This document shows, in pieces, positions 28,686-37,026 of a DNA stretch of 44,212 nucleotides. The DNA is taken from positions 1 to 44,212 of the forward strand of contig CAKPEG010000014.1 in assembly GCA_934149275.1 (NCBI GenBank), written 5' to 3'. The translations under genes and the position numbers were made by a program. Source of the stretch: an uncultured Clostridia bacterium (GTDB taxonomy: Bacteria; Bacillota; Clostridia; TANB77; CAG-508). Positions within the stretch are counted from its first letter, which is position 1; each line of letters starts with the position of its first letter. Below the pieces are notes generated by a model. The model was not told the origin of the DNA and ran no database searches. It saw only the letters and a program-made list of their open reading frames with translations.

Positions 28686-28801
28686 AACATTATATTTATT
28701 TTTGAGTGACGCGCAGTTTGAAAGTTTTTACCTAACCTGCTAAACGAAGTTTTGTAGGTGGTAAAATCTTTTAGCAAGGAGCCGAAAATAAATATAATGT
28801 T
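28686..28801 (-). repeat. Dispersed structured element, copy C (reverse orientation)
   Basis: This is the core of copies A and B in reverse orientation (28703-28784), with TTTTACC (28726-28732) and GGTAAAA (28760-28766) as the inner stem. Its own arms, AACATTATATTTATTTT (28686-28702) and AAAATAAATATAATGTT (28785-28801), are perfectly complementary over 17 bp and unrelated to those of A and B. A T-run follows on the plus strand, so it may also terminate the sortase transcript. Confidence 0.85.
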
Positions 28802-28906
28802 TTTTTCATATTGTATATTTATTTTTTTAGCCTTAAAATTATATTGAAAAAAAATAAACAATAATATATAATACAATCGTTAAAACAAAAGAAGATAGGA
28901 GAAAAA

Positions 28907-29956
28907 ATGGTGAATGAAATTATTGCGTCAATGGATGTAAATAATGTATTAGAGTATAGTACAGCATTAGCTATAATTTTAGGCGGCAAGATTATAAGCC
29001 CAGTAATTGCTCACATAGTTATATTAATCTTTCATAAATTATTTAAGGTTGATACAAAAGTTACTGAGAGTGGGTTTTATGGACCACTTAAATTTATTAT
29101 AACTGTAGCTGGATTCGGAATAGCGATATACTTTTTAGATTTGCCTAAAGGTGTAATTAATTTATATAATAAAGTTTTTAAAATATTGCTTATATTAACA
29201 GTTGCAAGAGCAATAGCAAATTGCTTAGAACCAGATTCAACATTTTTTACAAAACTTGAATCTGCAACAAGATTTAATGGAAACGAAGCATTAAATTCAT
29301 TTATAGGAAAAATTTTAAAAGCTTTAACATATATAGTTGCAGCATTTATGATACTTTCTGATTTTAACTATGACTTGGGAGGATTAGCAACTGGTTTAGG
29401 ATTAGGAAGTGCGGTAGTAGCTTTAGCAGCACAGGACTTCGTAAAAAGCCTAATAGGTGGATTTACAATAATAACAGATAAGCCTTTTGAAATAGGTGAT
29501 TTTATAGAGGTTGGAAAATTCCAAGGAACAGTTGTAGATATAACATTTAGAAGTACAAGATTGAAAGCAGTAAACAATACAGAAATATCAATGCCTAATT
29601 CTGTTATTGTAACTGAATACGTAAAAAACTGGAGTAAGATAGAAAATAGAAGAATAGAAATGAACCTTAGAATTAGTCTAGAAGCAAATTCTGAAACAGT
29701 AAATAGATGTATGACAAAAATAAAAACAGTATTAAAAAATAATGAGAGTATTATTGATGATACAATTGGAGTACATTTTGATAGCATTGGAAGCGATGCA
29801 AATGTAATTTTAGTATATGCATACATAAATACAGCAGATTATAACAAATATTTAGAAGTAAAAGAACAAATTAATTGCGATATTTTATCTGTATTAGATA
29901 GAGAAAATATACCACTTGTGTATCCAACGCAAAAAGTATATATGAAATCAATATAA
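28907..29956 (+). CDS. MscS-family mechanosensitive ion channel
   Basis: 349 residues with about four to five transmembrane helices. The pore-lining helix region has LGLGSAVVALAAQDFVKSLIGGFTI, the classic MscS TM3 pattern of Gly/Ala spacing. The beta domain follows (KPFEIGDFIEVGKFQGTVVDI, then STRLKAVNNTEISMPNS), and then the alpha/beta C-terminal domain. The channel opens under membrane tension to release osmolytes. The architecture has more N-terminal helices than E. coli MscS, like the YnaI/YbdG-type members. ATG follows AGGAG. It appears monocistronic. Confidence 0.92.
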   Translation: MVNEIIASMDVNNVLEYSTALAIILGGKIISPVIAHIVILIFHKLFKVDTKVTESGFYGPLKFIITVAGFGIAIYFLDLPKGVINLYNKVFKILLILTVARAIANCLEPDSTFFTKLESATRFNGNEALNSFIGKILKALTYIVAAFMILSDFNYDLGGLATGLGLGSAVVALAAQDFVKSLIGGFTIITDKPFEIGDFIEVGKFQGTVVDITFRSTRLKAVNNTEISMPNSVIVTEYVKNWSKIENRRIEMNLRISLEANSETVNRCMTKIKTVLKNNESIIDDTIGVHFDSIGSDANVILVYAYINTADYNKYLEVKEQINCDILSVLDRENIPLVYPTQKVYMKSI

Positions 29957-30340
29957 AATAAGAAATTTATATTGCATTAATTTGGTTTTAAGTATATTAT
30001 AAAAAATACAGTAGAAGAATATAAAAAGAACAAAAGAAAATAAATTTGGATTTAAGTTTATAATATATTAGTGAAAATTATTAAAAAGGATGTAAAAAAT
30101 TTATCAAATATTCCAAAAGAAAATAGTATGTGTTATTACATATTGTTTTTAATGAGCAAAAACGCAAGTTACTGTTCAATCGAGTGGAGAGTAGATAATA
30201 TACTAATTTAAAATATAAATAAAAAACCCAGGCAATATTTTTTCATAAATGGGCAACTTAAATCTATTAGAGCAGACTAATAATATACAAAAGATTTTGA
30301 AAAAGATAAGAGAAAAAATATTAGGAATGGTGAAAGTAGA
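29957..30340 (+). other. 384-bp intergenic region, mscS to SDR gene
   Basis: Very AT-rich. It holds a diverged direct repeat of about 25 bp (near 29978-30003 and 30042-30070, with the shared pattern TTTGG.TTTAAGT.TAT) and two weak hairpins (CCCA/TGGG around 30227-30253; TATTAG/CTAATA around 30265-30282). No promoter or terminator can be called with confidence. A 31-codon frame at 30249-30344 overlaps the SDR start by ATGA but lacks a ribosome binding site. The stretch near 30152-30200 is less AT-rich than its surroundings and might be a small RNA, but I do not recognise a family. Confidence 0.35.
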
Positions 30341-31093
30341 ATGAAAGCATTAATAACAGGCGCATCTTCTGGAATAGGGAGAGAAATTGCTCTTTATTTG
30401 AGTGATTTAGGATATGATATTATAGTAGTAGCGAGAAATGAACTTGCACTAAGAGATATTCAAAGAGAGGTTAAAACAAAAGTTGAAGTTGTTTCAATGG
30501 ATTTAACAGATAGAGAGAATGTTTGGAAATTACATGAAATGTACAAAAATGAACCAATAGAAGTATTAGTAAATAATGCTGGATTTGGTGTACATGGACT
30601 GGTAACAGAAACAAACTTAGAAAAAGACCTAGAATTAATAGATTTGAATATTACTGCATTACACATGTTAACAAAATTATTTTTGAAAGACATGAAAAAG
30701 AGAAATTTGGGATATATATTGAATGTTTCATCAATCGCAGGATTCTTATCTGGACCATTAATGGCAGAATATTATGCTTCTAAAAATTTTGTATTATCAT
30801 ATACAAAAGCAATTTATACAGAACTTAAAAAAGAAGGATCAGAAGTTCATATAAGTGCATTATGTCCAGGACCTACAAAAACAAACTTCAATAAAGTAGC
30901 TAAAGTTGATTTTAGAATGAAATCTTATAGTGCAGAATATGTTGCTGAATATGGAATAAACAAAATGTTTGAAGAAAAGCCTGTTATAGTTCCAGGTTTC
31001 AAAATGAAAGTTATTCATATTGCAAGTAAACTACTACCAAGTTCTTTAACAAGTGAATTAGCTTATGAAATACAAAGAAGAAAAAGAAAATAA
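30341..31093 (+). CDS. Short-chain dehydrogenase/reductase
   Basis: 250 residues, classical SDR. The cofactor-binding TGASSGIG is at 6-13, NNAG near 78-81, and the catalytic S131, Y144 and K148 are in place (YYASK). The substrate is unknown; the C-terminal half, with a basic tail (QRRKRK), resembles the DltE/YqjQ-like SDR group. GGTGAAAG precedes the ATG. It is followed after 15 bp by a metallo-hydrolase gene, suggesting a shared transcript. Confidence 0.9.
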   Translation: MKALITGASSGIGREIALYLSDLGYDIIVVARNELALRDIQREVKTKVEVVSMDLTDRENVWKLHEMYKNEPIEVLVNNAGFGVHGLVTETNLEKDLELIDLNITALHMLTKLFLKDMKKRNLGYILNVSSIAGFLSGPLMAEYYASKNFVLSYTKAIYTELKKEGSEVHISALCPGPTKTNFNKVAKVDFRMKSYSAEYVAEYGINKMFEEKPVIVPGFKMKVIHIASKLLPSSLTSELAYEIQRRKRK

Positions 31094-31108
31094 GGATAGG
31101 TAAAACAA

Positions 31109-31834
31109 ATGAAAATTAGGTGCATAGGTACAGGCACAATGGGATCAGTTGAAAGAGGCAATCAAAGTATAATGGTTGATAATATTCTTCTTGATATAGG
31201 ATCAGGTGTTGTTAAGAAAATAGAACAATTAGGGATTTATACAAAATCAGTTGATTATTTGCTTATAACACATGTTCATGCAGATCATTTTGTTGATTTG
31301 CCTAATTATTTGATAGGAAGAAGTATCAGAGAAGAAGATACAGACTTATTATATATAATTTGTGGGAAAGGTGTAAAAGAAAAGATTATTCAACTTTTTG
31401 AACTTTGCTTTGGCGATGGAAACAAAGAAAAATATAAAAACTTTGAAGAAAAGTTTAATGTGAAAATTGTTGAACTAGAAGATAGAGAATATTTGATGAC
31501 AGATCAAATGAAAATTACAGCTTATGAATTACAACATGGAGATTGCAAACCAATATTAGGATTTACTATTGAAAAAGATAATAAAATAGTTGGATATGCA
31601 ACAGACACAACATTATGTGATAATGTCAGAAAAATATGCGAAAAGTCTGATTATGCTTTTTTAGATGCAACAAGAATGTTTTCAACTAATTCACATATGG
31701 GATTAGAAGAAGTTATAAGTCTTTCAGAAGAATATCCTAATACAAAAATATATGCAATACACAGAAATGACAATGTAAATAAAGAAAATGTTAATGTTGA
31801 ATTTCCAAACGATGGAGATATAATAGAAATATAA
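31109..31834 (+). CDS. Metallo-beta-lactamase-fold hydrolase (RNase Z-like)
   Basis: 241 residues. The metal-binding motif HVHADH places H55, H57, D59 and H60. A later His in LQHGD, the Asp in YATDTT and a C-terminal His supply the remaining ligands. The N-terminal IGTGTMGSVERGNQS is typical of the ribonuclease Z/arylsulfatase-like branch, but the protein is shorter than RNase Z (about 300), so tRNA processing is not assured. It is probably co-transcribed with the SDR gene. A hairpin that also covers the dapF ribosome binding site follows. Confidence 0.85.
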   Translation: MKIRCIGTGTMGSVERGNQSIMVDNILLDIGSGVVKKIEQLGIYTKSVDYLLITHVHADHFVDLPNYLIGRSIREEDTDLLYIICGKGVKEKIIQLFELCFGDGNKEKYKNFEEKFNVKIVELEDREYLMTDQMKITAYELQHGDCKPILGFTIEKDNKIVGYATDTTLCDNVRKICEKSDYAFLDATRMFSTNSHMGLEEVISLSEEYPNTKIYAIHRNDNVNKENVNVEFPNDGDIIEI

Positions 31835-31849
31835 GAATAAAATAAAATT

Positions 31850-31883
31850 CACCTCATACAGTAGAGTAGAGGTGAATTTTTTT
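31850..31883 (+). promoter_or_regulatory. Hairpin covering the dapF Shine-Dalgarno, terminator-like
   Basis: AAATTCACCTC pairs with GAGGTGAATTT around a 13-nt loop and is followed by further T to T7. The 3' arm contains GAGGTGA, the only plausible ribosome binding site for the dapF ATG at 31884. One structure could therefore end the upstream transcript or hide the dapF start in read-through RNA. Confidence 0.7.
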
Positions 31884-32735
31884 ATGATTAAGTTTACAAA
31901 AATGCAAGGTTTAGGAAATGATTTTATAGTTACTGAATTTGAAAATGCTAAACAATATAATTTAAAAATTTTTTCTAAATTTGTATGTGATAGACATTTT
32001 GGAATTGGTGCAGATGGATTGATATTATTTAGTAATAGTAAATTTGCAGATTTTAAAATGAGAATTTTTAATAATGATGGAACCGAAGCAGAAATGTGTG
32101 GAAATGGAATAAGGTGTTTAGCAAAATATTTATATGAAAAAGAATTAACAAATAAAGAAGAAATTACAATTGAAACTCTAGCCGGAATAAAGGCAGTAAA
32201 ATTAATAGTAGAAAATAACAAGATTATGGCAGTTAGAATAAATATGGGAAAACCACAAACCTCCGCTAATAAACTCCCAATATATTTACCACAAAGATAT
32301 TACAATATGAATAATATGTGTAAATTGATGTTTAAAGCATCTGATAAAGAGTTAGAAGGAGTTTTTCTAGGCGTTGGTAACCCACATACTGTAATTAAAG
32401 TAAAAAATATTAAAGAAATGCAAGTATCTAAATATGGAAGAATTATAGAAAATTATAAGTTTTTTCCTCAAAAAACAAATGTTGAGTTTGTAGAAAAAAT
32501 TGATGAGAATAATATAAGAGTTAGAGTTTGGGAAAGAGGTGTAGGAGAAACATTAGCATGTGGAACTGGTGCAGTAGCTAGTGCATATGTAATGTTCAAA
32601 GAAAAAGAAATAAGCAATGATGTTAAAGTAGATTTAGATGGTGGAAGTTTGCGAATATATATAGATTCAGAAACAGAAGAAGTATATATGGAAGGTTCAG
32701 CCATTAACGTTTTTGAAGGAGAAATTGACTTATAA
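31884..32735 (+). CDS. dapF: Diaminopimelate epimerase
   Basis: 283 residues. The two catalytic cysteines are present: C72 in EMCGNGIRC and C226 in ACGTGA. It converts LL- to meso-diaminopimelate for peptidoglycan and lysine synthesis. With dapL at 38508 this indicates the aminotransferase variant of the pathway and DAP-type peptidoglycan. The ATG at 31884 is chosen; an upstream in-frame GTG at 31872 is part of the Shine-Dalgarno. The initiation region lies in a terminator-like hairpin. It is convergent with the small membrane gene that follows. Confidence 0.95.
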   Translation: MIKFTKMQGLGNDFIVTEFENAKQYNLKIFSKFVCDRHFGIGADGLILFSNSKFADFKMRIFNNDGTEAEMCGNGIRCLAKYLYEKELTNKEEITIETLAGIKAVKLIVENNKIMAVRINMGKPQTSANKLPIYLPQRYYNMNNMCKLMFKASDKELEGVFLGVGNPHTVIKVKNIKEMQVSKYGRIIENYKFFPQKTNVEFVEKIDENNIRVRVWERGVGETLACGTGAVASAYVMFKEKEISNDVKVDLDGGSLRIYIDSETEEVYMEGSAINVFEGEIDL

Positions 32736-32737
32736 AA

Positions 32738-32783
32738 AGAGGCTATTAAAAGTATTAATAAATATCTTTTAATAGCCTCTTGG
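32738..32783 (-). terminator. Terminator between dapF and the 95-residue membrane gene
   Basis: Perfect 16-bp stem AAGAGGCTATTAAAAG / CTTTTAATAGCCTCTT. The T-run lies on the minus-strand exit side, so it best serves the minus-strand gene; on the plus strand it may also stop dapF transcripts. Confidence 0.8.
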
Positions 32784-32794
32784 CACGTGTGACA

Positions 32795-33082
32795 CTATGA
32801 CCCATCGTCAAAAAAATCCAATATTGCACCTGCTGCAATAATAGATAAAATGATTCCTATAAAATATAATTTTAAGATAAGAAACAATATCTTAATAAAA
32901 ATAAATACAGGAATAGCAGAAAGGACAGCGTATAGTAAAGCTTTTAGAATTGCTAGTATTATCCCCAAATGCCGTGAAGCAAGAAAAGTAACGATAAAAA
33001 CTAATACGGCAAAGACGATAATGGTGAGTCCAATTAGATTGGATTCAAAGTATGCTGGATCACGTAAGCGTTCTACAATCAT
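32795..33082 (-). CDS. Small membrane protein with foreign codon usage
   Basis: 95 residues with two long hydrophobic regions, probably three transmembrane segments, and a short acidic C-terminus (DFFDDGS). No family is recognised. AAGGAGG precedes the ATG. Its codons differ from all neighbours: the three Arg codons are CGC, CGT and CGG rather than AGA, and GTC, ACC, ATC and CTC are frequent. It carries the only ordinary in-frame CGG I found in the window. Recent horizontal acquisition is likely. It is flanked by its own terminator. Confidence 0.65.
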   Translation of the reverse strand: MIVERLRDPAYFESNLIGLTIIVFAVLVFIVTFLASRHLGIILAILKALLYAVLSAIPVFIFIKILFLILKLYFIGIILSIIAAGAILDFFDDGS

Positions 33083-33167
33083 TATTTTTCCTCCTTCTTC
33101 AAATAATATAGTGTAAACATAATATCAAAAAAGAGTAAAAATGTCAATAATTGCCTAAAAGGCAAAT

Positions 33168-34475
33168 CTATTTTCTTTCAATAGTACATATATTTTTGCA
33201 AGTTAGCATAATACAAATAAAAAATATTAACATGTGTCTATAAGTAAATCTAGAATGAACTACAGTATGATTAGCAAGTACAAGATACCATACAATAGGA
33301 ATTAAAGCAATTAGAAGTATAGGCGCAGTTTTATTAAAATAATTTTTCTTGGTTCTAACTGTGATTTTATACTTTTTAATGTTTAATAATAAGAAAAATA
33401 TTACTAATATTATTATGCTATCACAATAAATTAAAACATTTAACATAAATTTTCCTATTACAGAAAAGATACTTTCGGTTTTGTAAGTTACTGTAGCGCC
33501 AGTTCTATATATAACCTGAGTAATAGCACTTTTTATGATTTCTTCTCCATACAAAATATCATAAATAAGCCATTTGCTAAACCATGTTGAAGCATAACCG
33601 ATAAACCATATTAGACTAGATTTTATTACAATTTGTATTAAAGCTTTACATGGTAAATTACTGTTTTTCTTTTGTTTATAAGTTATATATAATATCAAAG
33701 GAATTGCCAAAGTAATTAAAGGAACAGTTAGATAATCAACAAAATTTGTTATACACGATATTATAAAAACAAATAAGTATAAATTTTTTAATTTTTCAAT
33801 TCTATTAAGTAATACTATACTTGATATCATCATAACCAAAAATACGGGAGCACTTTCTAAAGAATAAGAAACTAAAAAATAGCTATATAGCACTAAAGAT
33901 AGTGCAAATATTATAGCTTCAATTAGTCCAATCTTATCTTTAATCAATTTTAATAACCATACAAATAATATTACAAAAATAATTAACAAAATCATTCTTA
34001 TTTCGGAAATATCAAAAAATATTAATAATACTCTTAGTATAGGTAGATAGCCGTGCCAGTAACGAGCATATGTTATTGATGTATCTATGTTTCCATTCAA
34101 AAATTCAGATAATTCTCCAACGGGATCATATCTAAAGCTATTAAGTGAAATTGAATCACCAGTTATATCTGAACAAGAATATTTAGTAACGCTTTCTTTA
34201 TAGTTTTTTCTTACAGCCATGCATGAATATAATGGATTTTTGTTATCTATTGAATAAGCCTCATTAATCATCAATACGTCCGTGTAATTATTATTAACCA
34301 CACGAGACCATGGAAAAAACTTATAAATATTTCCTTCTTTAGAAAGTATTTTAGAAGATTCGATTACATTCTTTTCTATAATACTTGAAGAAAATAGAGA
34401 ACTTGCAAATAATAATGAACTGAATATTAAAATTAATCCTAGAAAAACTAAAATATATTTAATTATTTTTTTCAT
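33168..34475 (-). CDS. Polytopic membrane protein, probable GT-C-type glycosyltransferase
   Basis: 435 residues. An N-terminal helix is followed by an extracytoplasmic loop of about 110 residues (up to the YWHGYLPILR segment), then about nine further transmembrane segments. The C-terminal HSRFTYRHMLIF segment resembles the last helix region of bacterial GT-C-like envelope proteins. No catalytic motif is certain. It sits 25 bp downstream of a DPM1-like GT2 gene, and that pairing suggests it uses the lipid-linked sugar made by the GT2 enzyme to glycosylate a surface polymer or protein (inference). Confidence 0.6.
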   Translation of the reverse strand: MKKIIKYILVFLGLILIFSSLLFASSLFSSSIIEKNVIESSKILSKEGNIYKFFPWSRVVNNNYTDVLMINEAYSIDNKNPLYSCMAVRKNYKESVTKYSCSDITGDSISLNSFRYDPVGELSEFLNGNIDTSITYARYWHGYLPILRVLLIFFDISEIRMILLIIFVILFVWLLKLIKDKIGLIEAIIFALSLVLYSYFLVSYSLESAPVFLVMMISSIVLLNRIEKLKNLYLFVFIISCITNFVDYLTVPLITLAIPLILYITYKQKKNSNLPCKALIQIVIKSSLIWFIGYASTWFSKWLIYDILYGEEIIKSAITQVIYRTGATVTYKTESIFSVIGKFMLNVLIYCDSIIILVIFFLLLNIKKYKITVRTKKNYFNKTAPILLIALIPIVWYLVLANHTVVHSRFTYRHMLIFFICIMLTCKNICTIERK

Positions 34476-34500
34476 TTTATCTCTCTTTCCATTAAAGAAT

Positions 34501-35193
34501 CTAATTTTTAAGTAGTGATAATTTACATATTAAAAACAAATGCCTAAACCCATCTCTAATAGTTTTTAGATGAGGCTTTCTATCTCGTAAATCTTTCCTT
34601 AATGTTGTTGGAACCTCAATCATTTTCAAGTTGTTAATTTTTGCTTTTATTATCATTTCACTTGCAAATTCCATTCCAGGTTGAGTTAAATTTAATTTAT
34701 CAATACTATCTTTTTTGAAAGCTCTTAAGCCACAATGGTAATCTTTTATTGGTGTATGAAATAATAAATTTGCAAAACCTGATAAAAATTTTACACCTAT
34801 TTTGTGTGATAAAGACATTGCACCTTTTTTTATCCCGCCCTTATACCTGTTTCCGACTACCAAATCATAATTATCATTTAATTTATCTATAAAACTATCT
34901 ATATTATAAAAGTCGTAACTTCCATCAGAGTCGCCCATTATGCAACATTGACCACGAGCGTTTTTTATCCCATTTATTAATGTTGCACCATATCCTTTTT
35001 TCTCACAAATTACAACTCTTGCATTATTTTCTTTAGCAATATTAACACTATTATCCGTACTATTATTATCAGCTATAAGAATTTCTGCATCAAGATTTTT
35101 ATCTTTTATGCATTTTTGCACTTCTTGAATGCAGTAAGCTAGAGATTTTTCTTCATTTAAACACGGTAATAAAAATGTATATTTTTTTTCCAT
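34501..35193 (-). CDS. GT2 glycosyltransferase, polyprenyl-phosphate sugar transferase type
   Basis: 230 residues with the GT-A fold. LLPCLNEE lies at the N-terminus, IADNNSTDNS follows, and the metal-binding GDSDGSYD motif is in the centre. VVGNRYKGG and YHCGLRAFKKD match dolichyl/undecaprenyl-phosphate mannose or glucose synthases (DPM1-like). There are no C-terminal transmembrane helices, as in the short DPM1 form. It probably charges undecaprenyl phosphate with a hexose at the inner membrane face. First gene of a two-gene minus unit, divergent from sigG. Confidence 0.88.
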   Translation of the reverse strand: MEKKYTFLLPCLNEEKSLAYCIQEVQKCIKDKNLDAEILIADNNSTDNSVNIAKENNARVVICEKKGYGATLINGIKNARGQCCIMGDSDGSYDFYNIDSFIDKLNDNYDLVVGNRYKGGIKKGAMSLSHKIGVKFLSGFANLLFHTPIKDYHCGLRAFKKDSIDKLNLTQPGMEFASEMIIKAKINNLKMIEVPTTLRKDLRDRKPHLKTIRDGFRHLFLICKLSLLKN

Positions 35194-35369
35194 TTAACCT
35201 CTTTTCATTTTTAAAATTTATCTTGAGTTATTATGTTCATTTTTTCTAGAATCATTATAATTAATCCACCTTTATTTGTCAATTTAACAACAAAATTAAA
35301 AATTAGTATATTAGAACAGAAAAAAATGGGAATAACTAAATTAAAGAAATATGGAAAGGAGATTTTAGT

Positions 35370-36144
35370 TTGATAAACAAGGTAGAAATTTGTGGAGTAA
35401 ACACTTCGAAATTACCTATATTATCAAATGAAGAAAAAAAGGAATTATTAGAAAAAATAAAAAATGGAGATACAGATGCAAGAGAGAAATTTATACAAGG
35501 TAATTTAAGATTAGTTTTGAGTGTGGTTCAAAGATTTTCAGGAAGAAATGAGAGTGCAGATGATTTATTTCAAATAGGATGTATAGGATTAATAAAATCA
35601 ATAGACAATTTTGATACAAGCTTAAATGTGCAGTTTAGTACGTACGCAGTTCCGATGATTATACGGAGAAATAAGAAGATATTTAAGAGATAATAACATA
35701 GTTAGAGTAAGTAGGTCAGTAAGAGATTTAGCTTATAAAACAATACAAGTAAGAGAAAGACTTACAAAAGAAACAGGAAAAGAGCCAGGAATAGAAGAGA
35801 TTGCAAAAGAACTAGAAACAACACCAGAGGACATAGCATTTAGCCTAGATGCAATTCAAGATCCAGTATCATTGCAAGAACCTGTCTACAATGATGGAGC
35901 AGATAGCATATATATAATGGATCAGGTGAAAGATGTAAAAAATACAGATGAACTATGGGCAGAAAATATAACAATATTAGAGGCAATGAAAAAATTAAGT
36001 GACAAAGAAAAATTAATAGTTAACAAAAGATTTTTTGACGGTAGAACACAAATGGAAGTTGCAGAAGAAATTGGAATTTCACAAGCACAAGTGTCAAGAT
36101 TAGAAAAAAGCGCAATTGAGCGAATAAAGAAAATTTGGAAATAA
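35370..36144 (+). CDS. sigG: Sporulation sigma factor SigG, interrupted by a +1 shift at a CGG codon
   Basis: The two halves together give 257 residues, the length of SigG (260 in B. subtilis), the late forespore sigma factor. The N-terminus KVEICGVNTSKLP, the region 2 DDLFQIGCIGLIKSIDNFD and STYAVPMII, and the region 4 TQMEVAEEIGISQAQVSRLEK are diagnostic. The reading frame breaks after MII: zero frame reads ATA CGG AGA and stops at TAA 35691. Skipping one base (C35664) gives GGA GAA ATA, i.e. GEIRRYLRDN, exactly as in SigG. Either the gene is a recent pseudogene, the base is a sequencing error, or expression uses programmed +1 frameshifting. Its neighbour is a ylmC-like gene, as in Bacillus. 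Confidence 0.85.
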
Positions 36145-36146
36145 GC

Positions 36147-36380
36147 TTAAATATCAACTAAAATTATATCTTCACCAATACACTTTATATTAGCCCAAGG
36201 AATAACAATATCATTATCAGAAGTAAAAAGATTAAAGAATTTGTTTGTACCAGGAACAATAATAGAAGTTATTATACCACTACCAAGTTCAGCATTTACA
36301 TCTTGAACGTATCCAAGTCGTTGAGCATTATTAATATTAATAACTTCTTTATGTTTAAAATCAAGTCCTTTTGAATTCAT
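36147..36380 (-). CDS. YlmC/YmxH-family PRC-barrel sporulation protein
   Basis: 77 residues. It matches the YlmC/YmxH family with RLGYVQDVNAELGSG, the IVPG segment and the C-terminal VIPWANIKCIGEDIILVD. These small PRC-barrel proteins are common in spore formers, and YlmC lies downstream of sigG in B. subtilis; the function is unclear. ATG 36380 follows AGAGGTG; an in-frame GTG three codons upstream overlaps that site. It is on the opposite strand to sigG and convergent with it by two bases. Confidence 0.85.
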   Translation of the reverse strand: MNSKGLDFKHKEVININNAQRLGYVQDVNAELGSGIITSIIVPGTNKFFNLFTSDNDIVIPWANIKCIGEDIILVDI

Positions 36381-36436
36381 TACACACACCTCTAATTAAT
36401 AATATGTAAAACTTTTGATAATGTGAAAGGAGAAAT

Positions 36437-36676
36437 ATGAAAATAAGTTGGCTAAAATCAAATCAAGATTCTAAAAACTTTAAATTTGTAGAAAGACTAG
36501 GATTTGAAGTCGTTAAATTAGATAACCAAGAAAATGTAGACCAGAAGATTAAAGAATTAATAGAAAATAAGAATGATACAATCGTAATAACTCAGGAACT
36601 AGCTGGCTTTTCAGAAGATATAATAAAAAAATATTCTAAAAATAAAGATGTGAAAATTATTATAAATAAAACTTAA
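36437..36676 (+). CDS. Small alpha/beta protein, unknown
   Basis: 79 residues, soluble. The alternating pattern (GFEVVKLD, then TIVITQELAGFSEDIIKKY, then VKIIIN) resembles the small Rossmann-like fold of V-type ATPase subunit F, but no other ATPase gene is nearby, so this is only a fold-level impression. AAAGGAG precedes the ATG. It is 35 bp upstream of a small membrane protein gene in the sporulation cluster. Confidence 0.6.
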   Translation: MKISWLKSNQDSKNFKFVERLGFEVVKLDNQENVDQKIKELIENKNDTIVITQELAGFSEDIIKKYSKNKDVKIIINKT

Positions 36677-36711
36677 TGTGTTCATAGTTAAGAGAAAGGA
36701 ATTTTATAATT

Positions 36712-36981
36712 ATGAATAAAGAAAAATTAAACAACATAGTTATTCTAAAAGAAATACCTTCAAATTTAATTGAAGAGGCTATAATAATTTTGAAATCAAA
36801 CAATTCATCAAATAAGAAAAAAATAGAGGATTATGCTAAGTTAGAAGGAATGGATATTGTCAAAAATTATTTGAAAGAAGAACAATATAAGAGAAAACTA
36901 AAAAAGAAAAAAATATATTTTTCTGTAGCAATAATTACATTTTTTTCTCTTCTATTTCTATTAATAAAGCATATACATTAG
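36712..36981 (+). CDS. Small tail-anchored membrane protein, unknown
   Basis: 89 residues. A charged helical cytoplasmic region with a very basic stretch (KRKLKKKK) lies just before a single C-terminal transmembrane helix of about 20 residues, giving a tail-anchored topology. AGAAAGGAA precedes the ATG. The family is not recognised. It lies between the sigG/ylmC genes and the M23-spoIVFB pair, so a role in sporulation is possible but not shown. Confidence 0.55.
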   Translation: MNKEKLNNIVILKEIPSNLIEEAIIILKSNNSSNKKKIEDYAKLEGMDIVKNYLKEEQYKRKLKKKKIYFSVAIITFFSLLFLLIKHIH

Positions 36982-37026
36982 TAAAAGAAAATTGGACATA
37001 AAGTTCCATGAAAGTGAGGTATGTAT

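Noticed and set aside
30152..30214. 20-codon frame starting ATGAGCAAAAACGCAAG
   Set aside because: No ribosome binding site, and the length is expected by chance; kept only as part of the intergenic description.
32850..33116. Plus-strand frame opposite the 95-residue membrane protein
   Set aside because: The minus-strand frame has AAGGAGG, a membrane-protein pattern and its own terminator; the plus-strand frame has none of these.
35370..35693. A separate short 107-residue sigma-like gene
   Set aside because: It ends in unrelated residues after MII, while the next frame continues the SigG sequence without a gap, so it is one gene with a frame shift.
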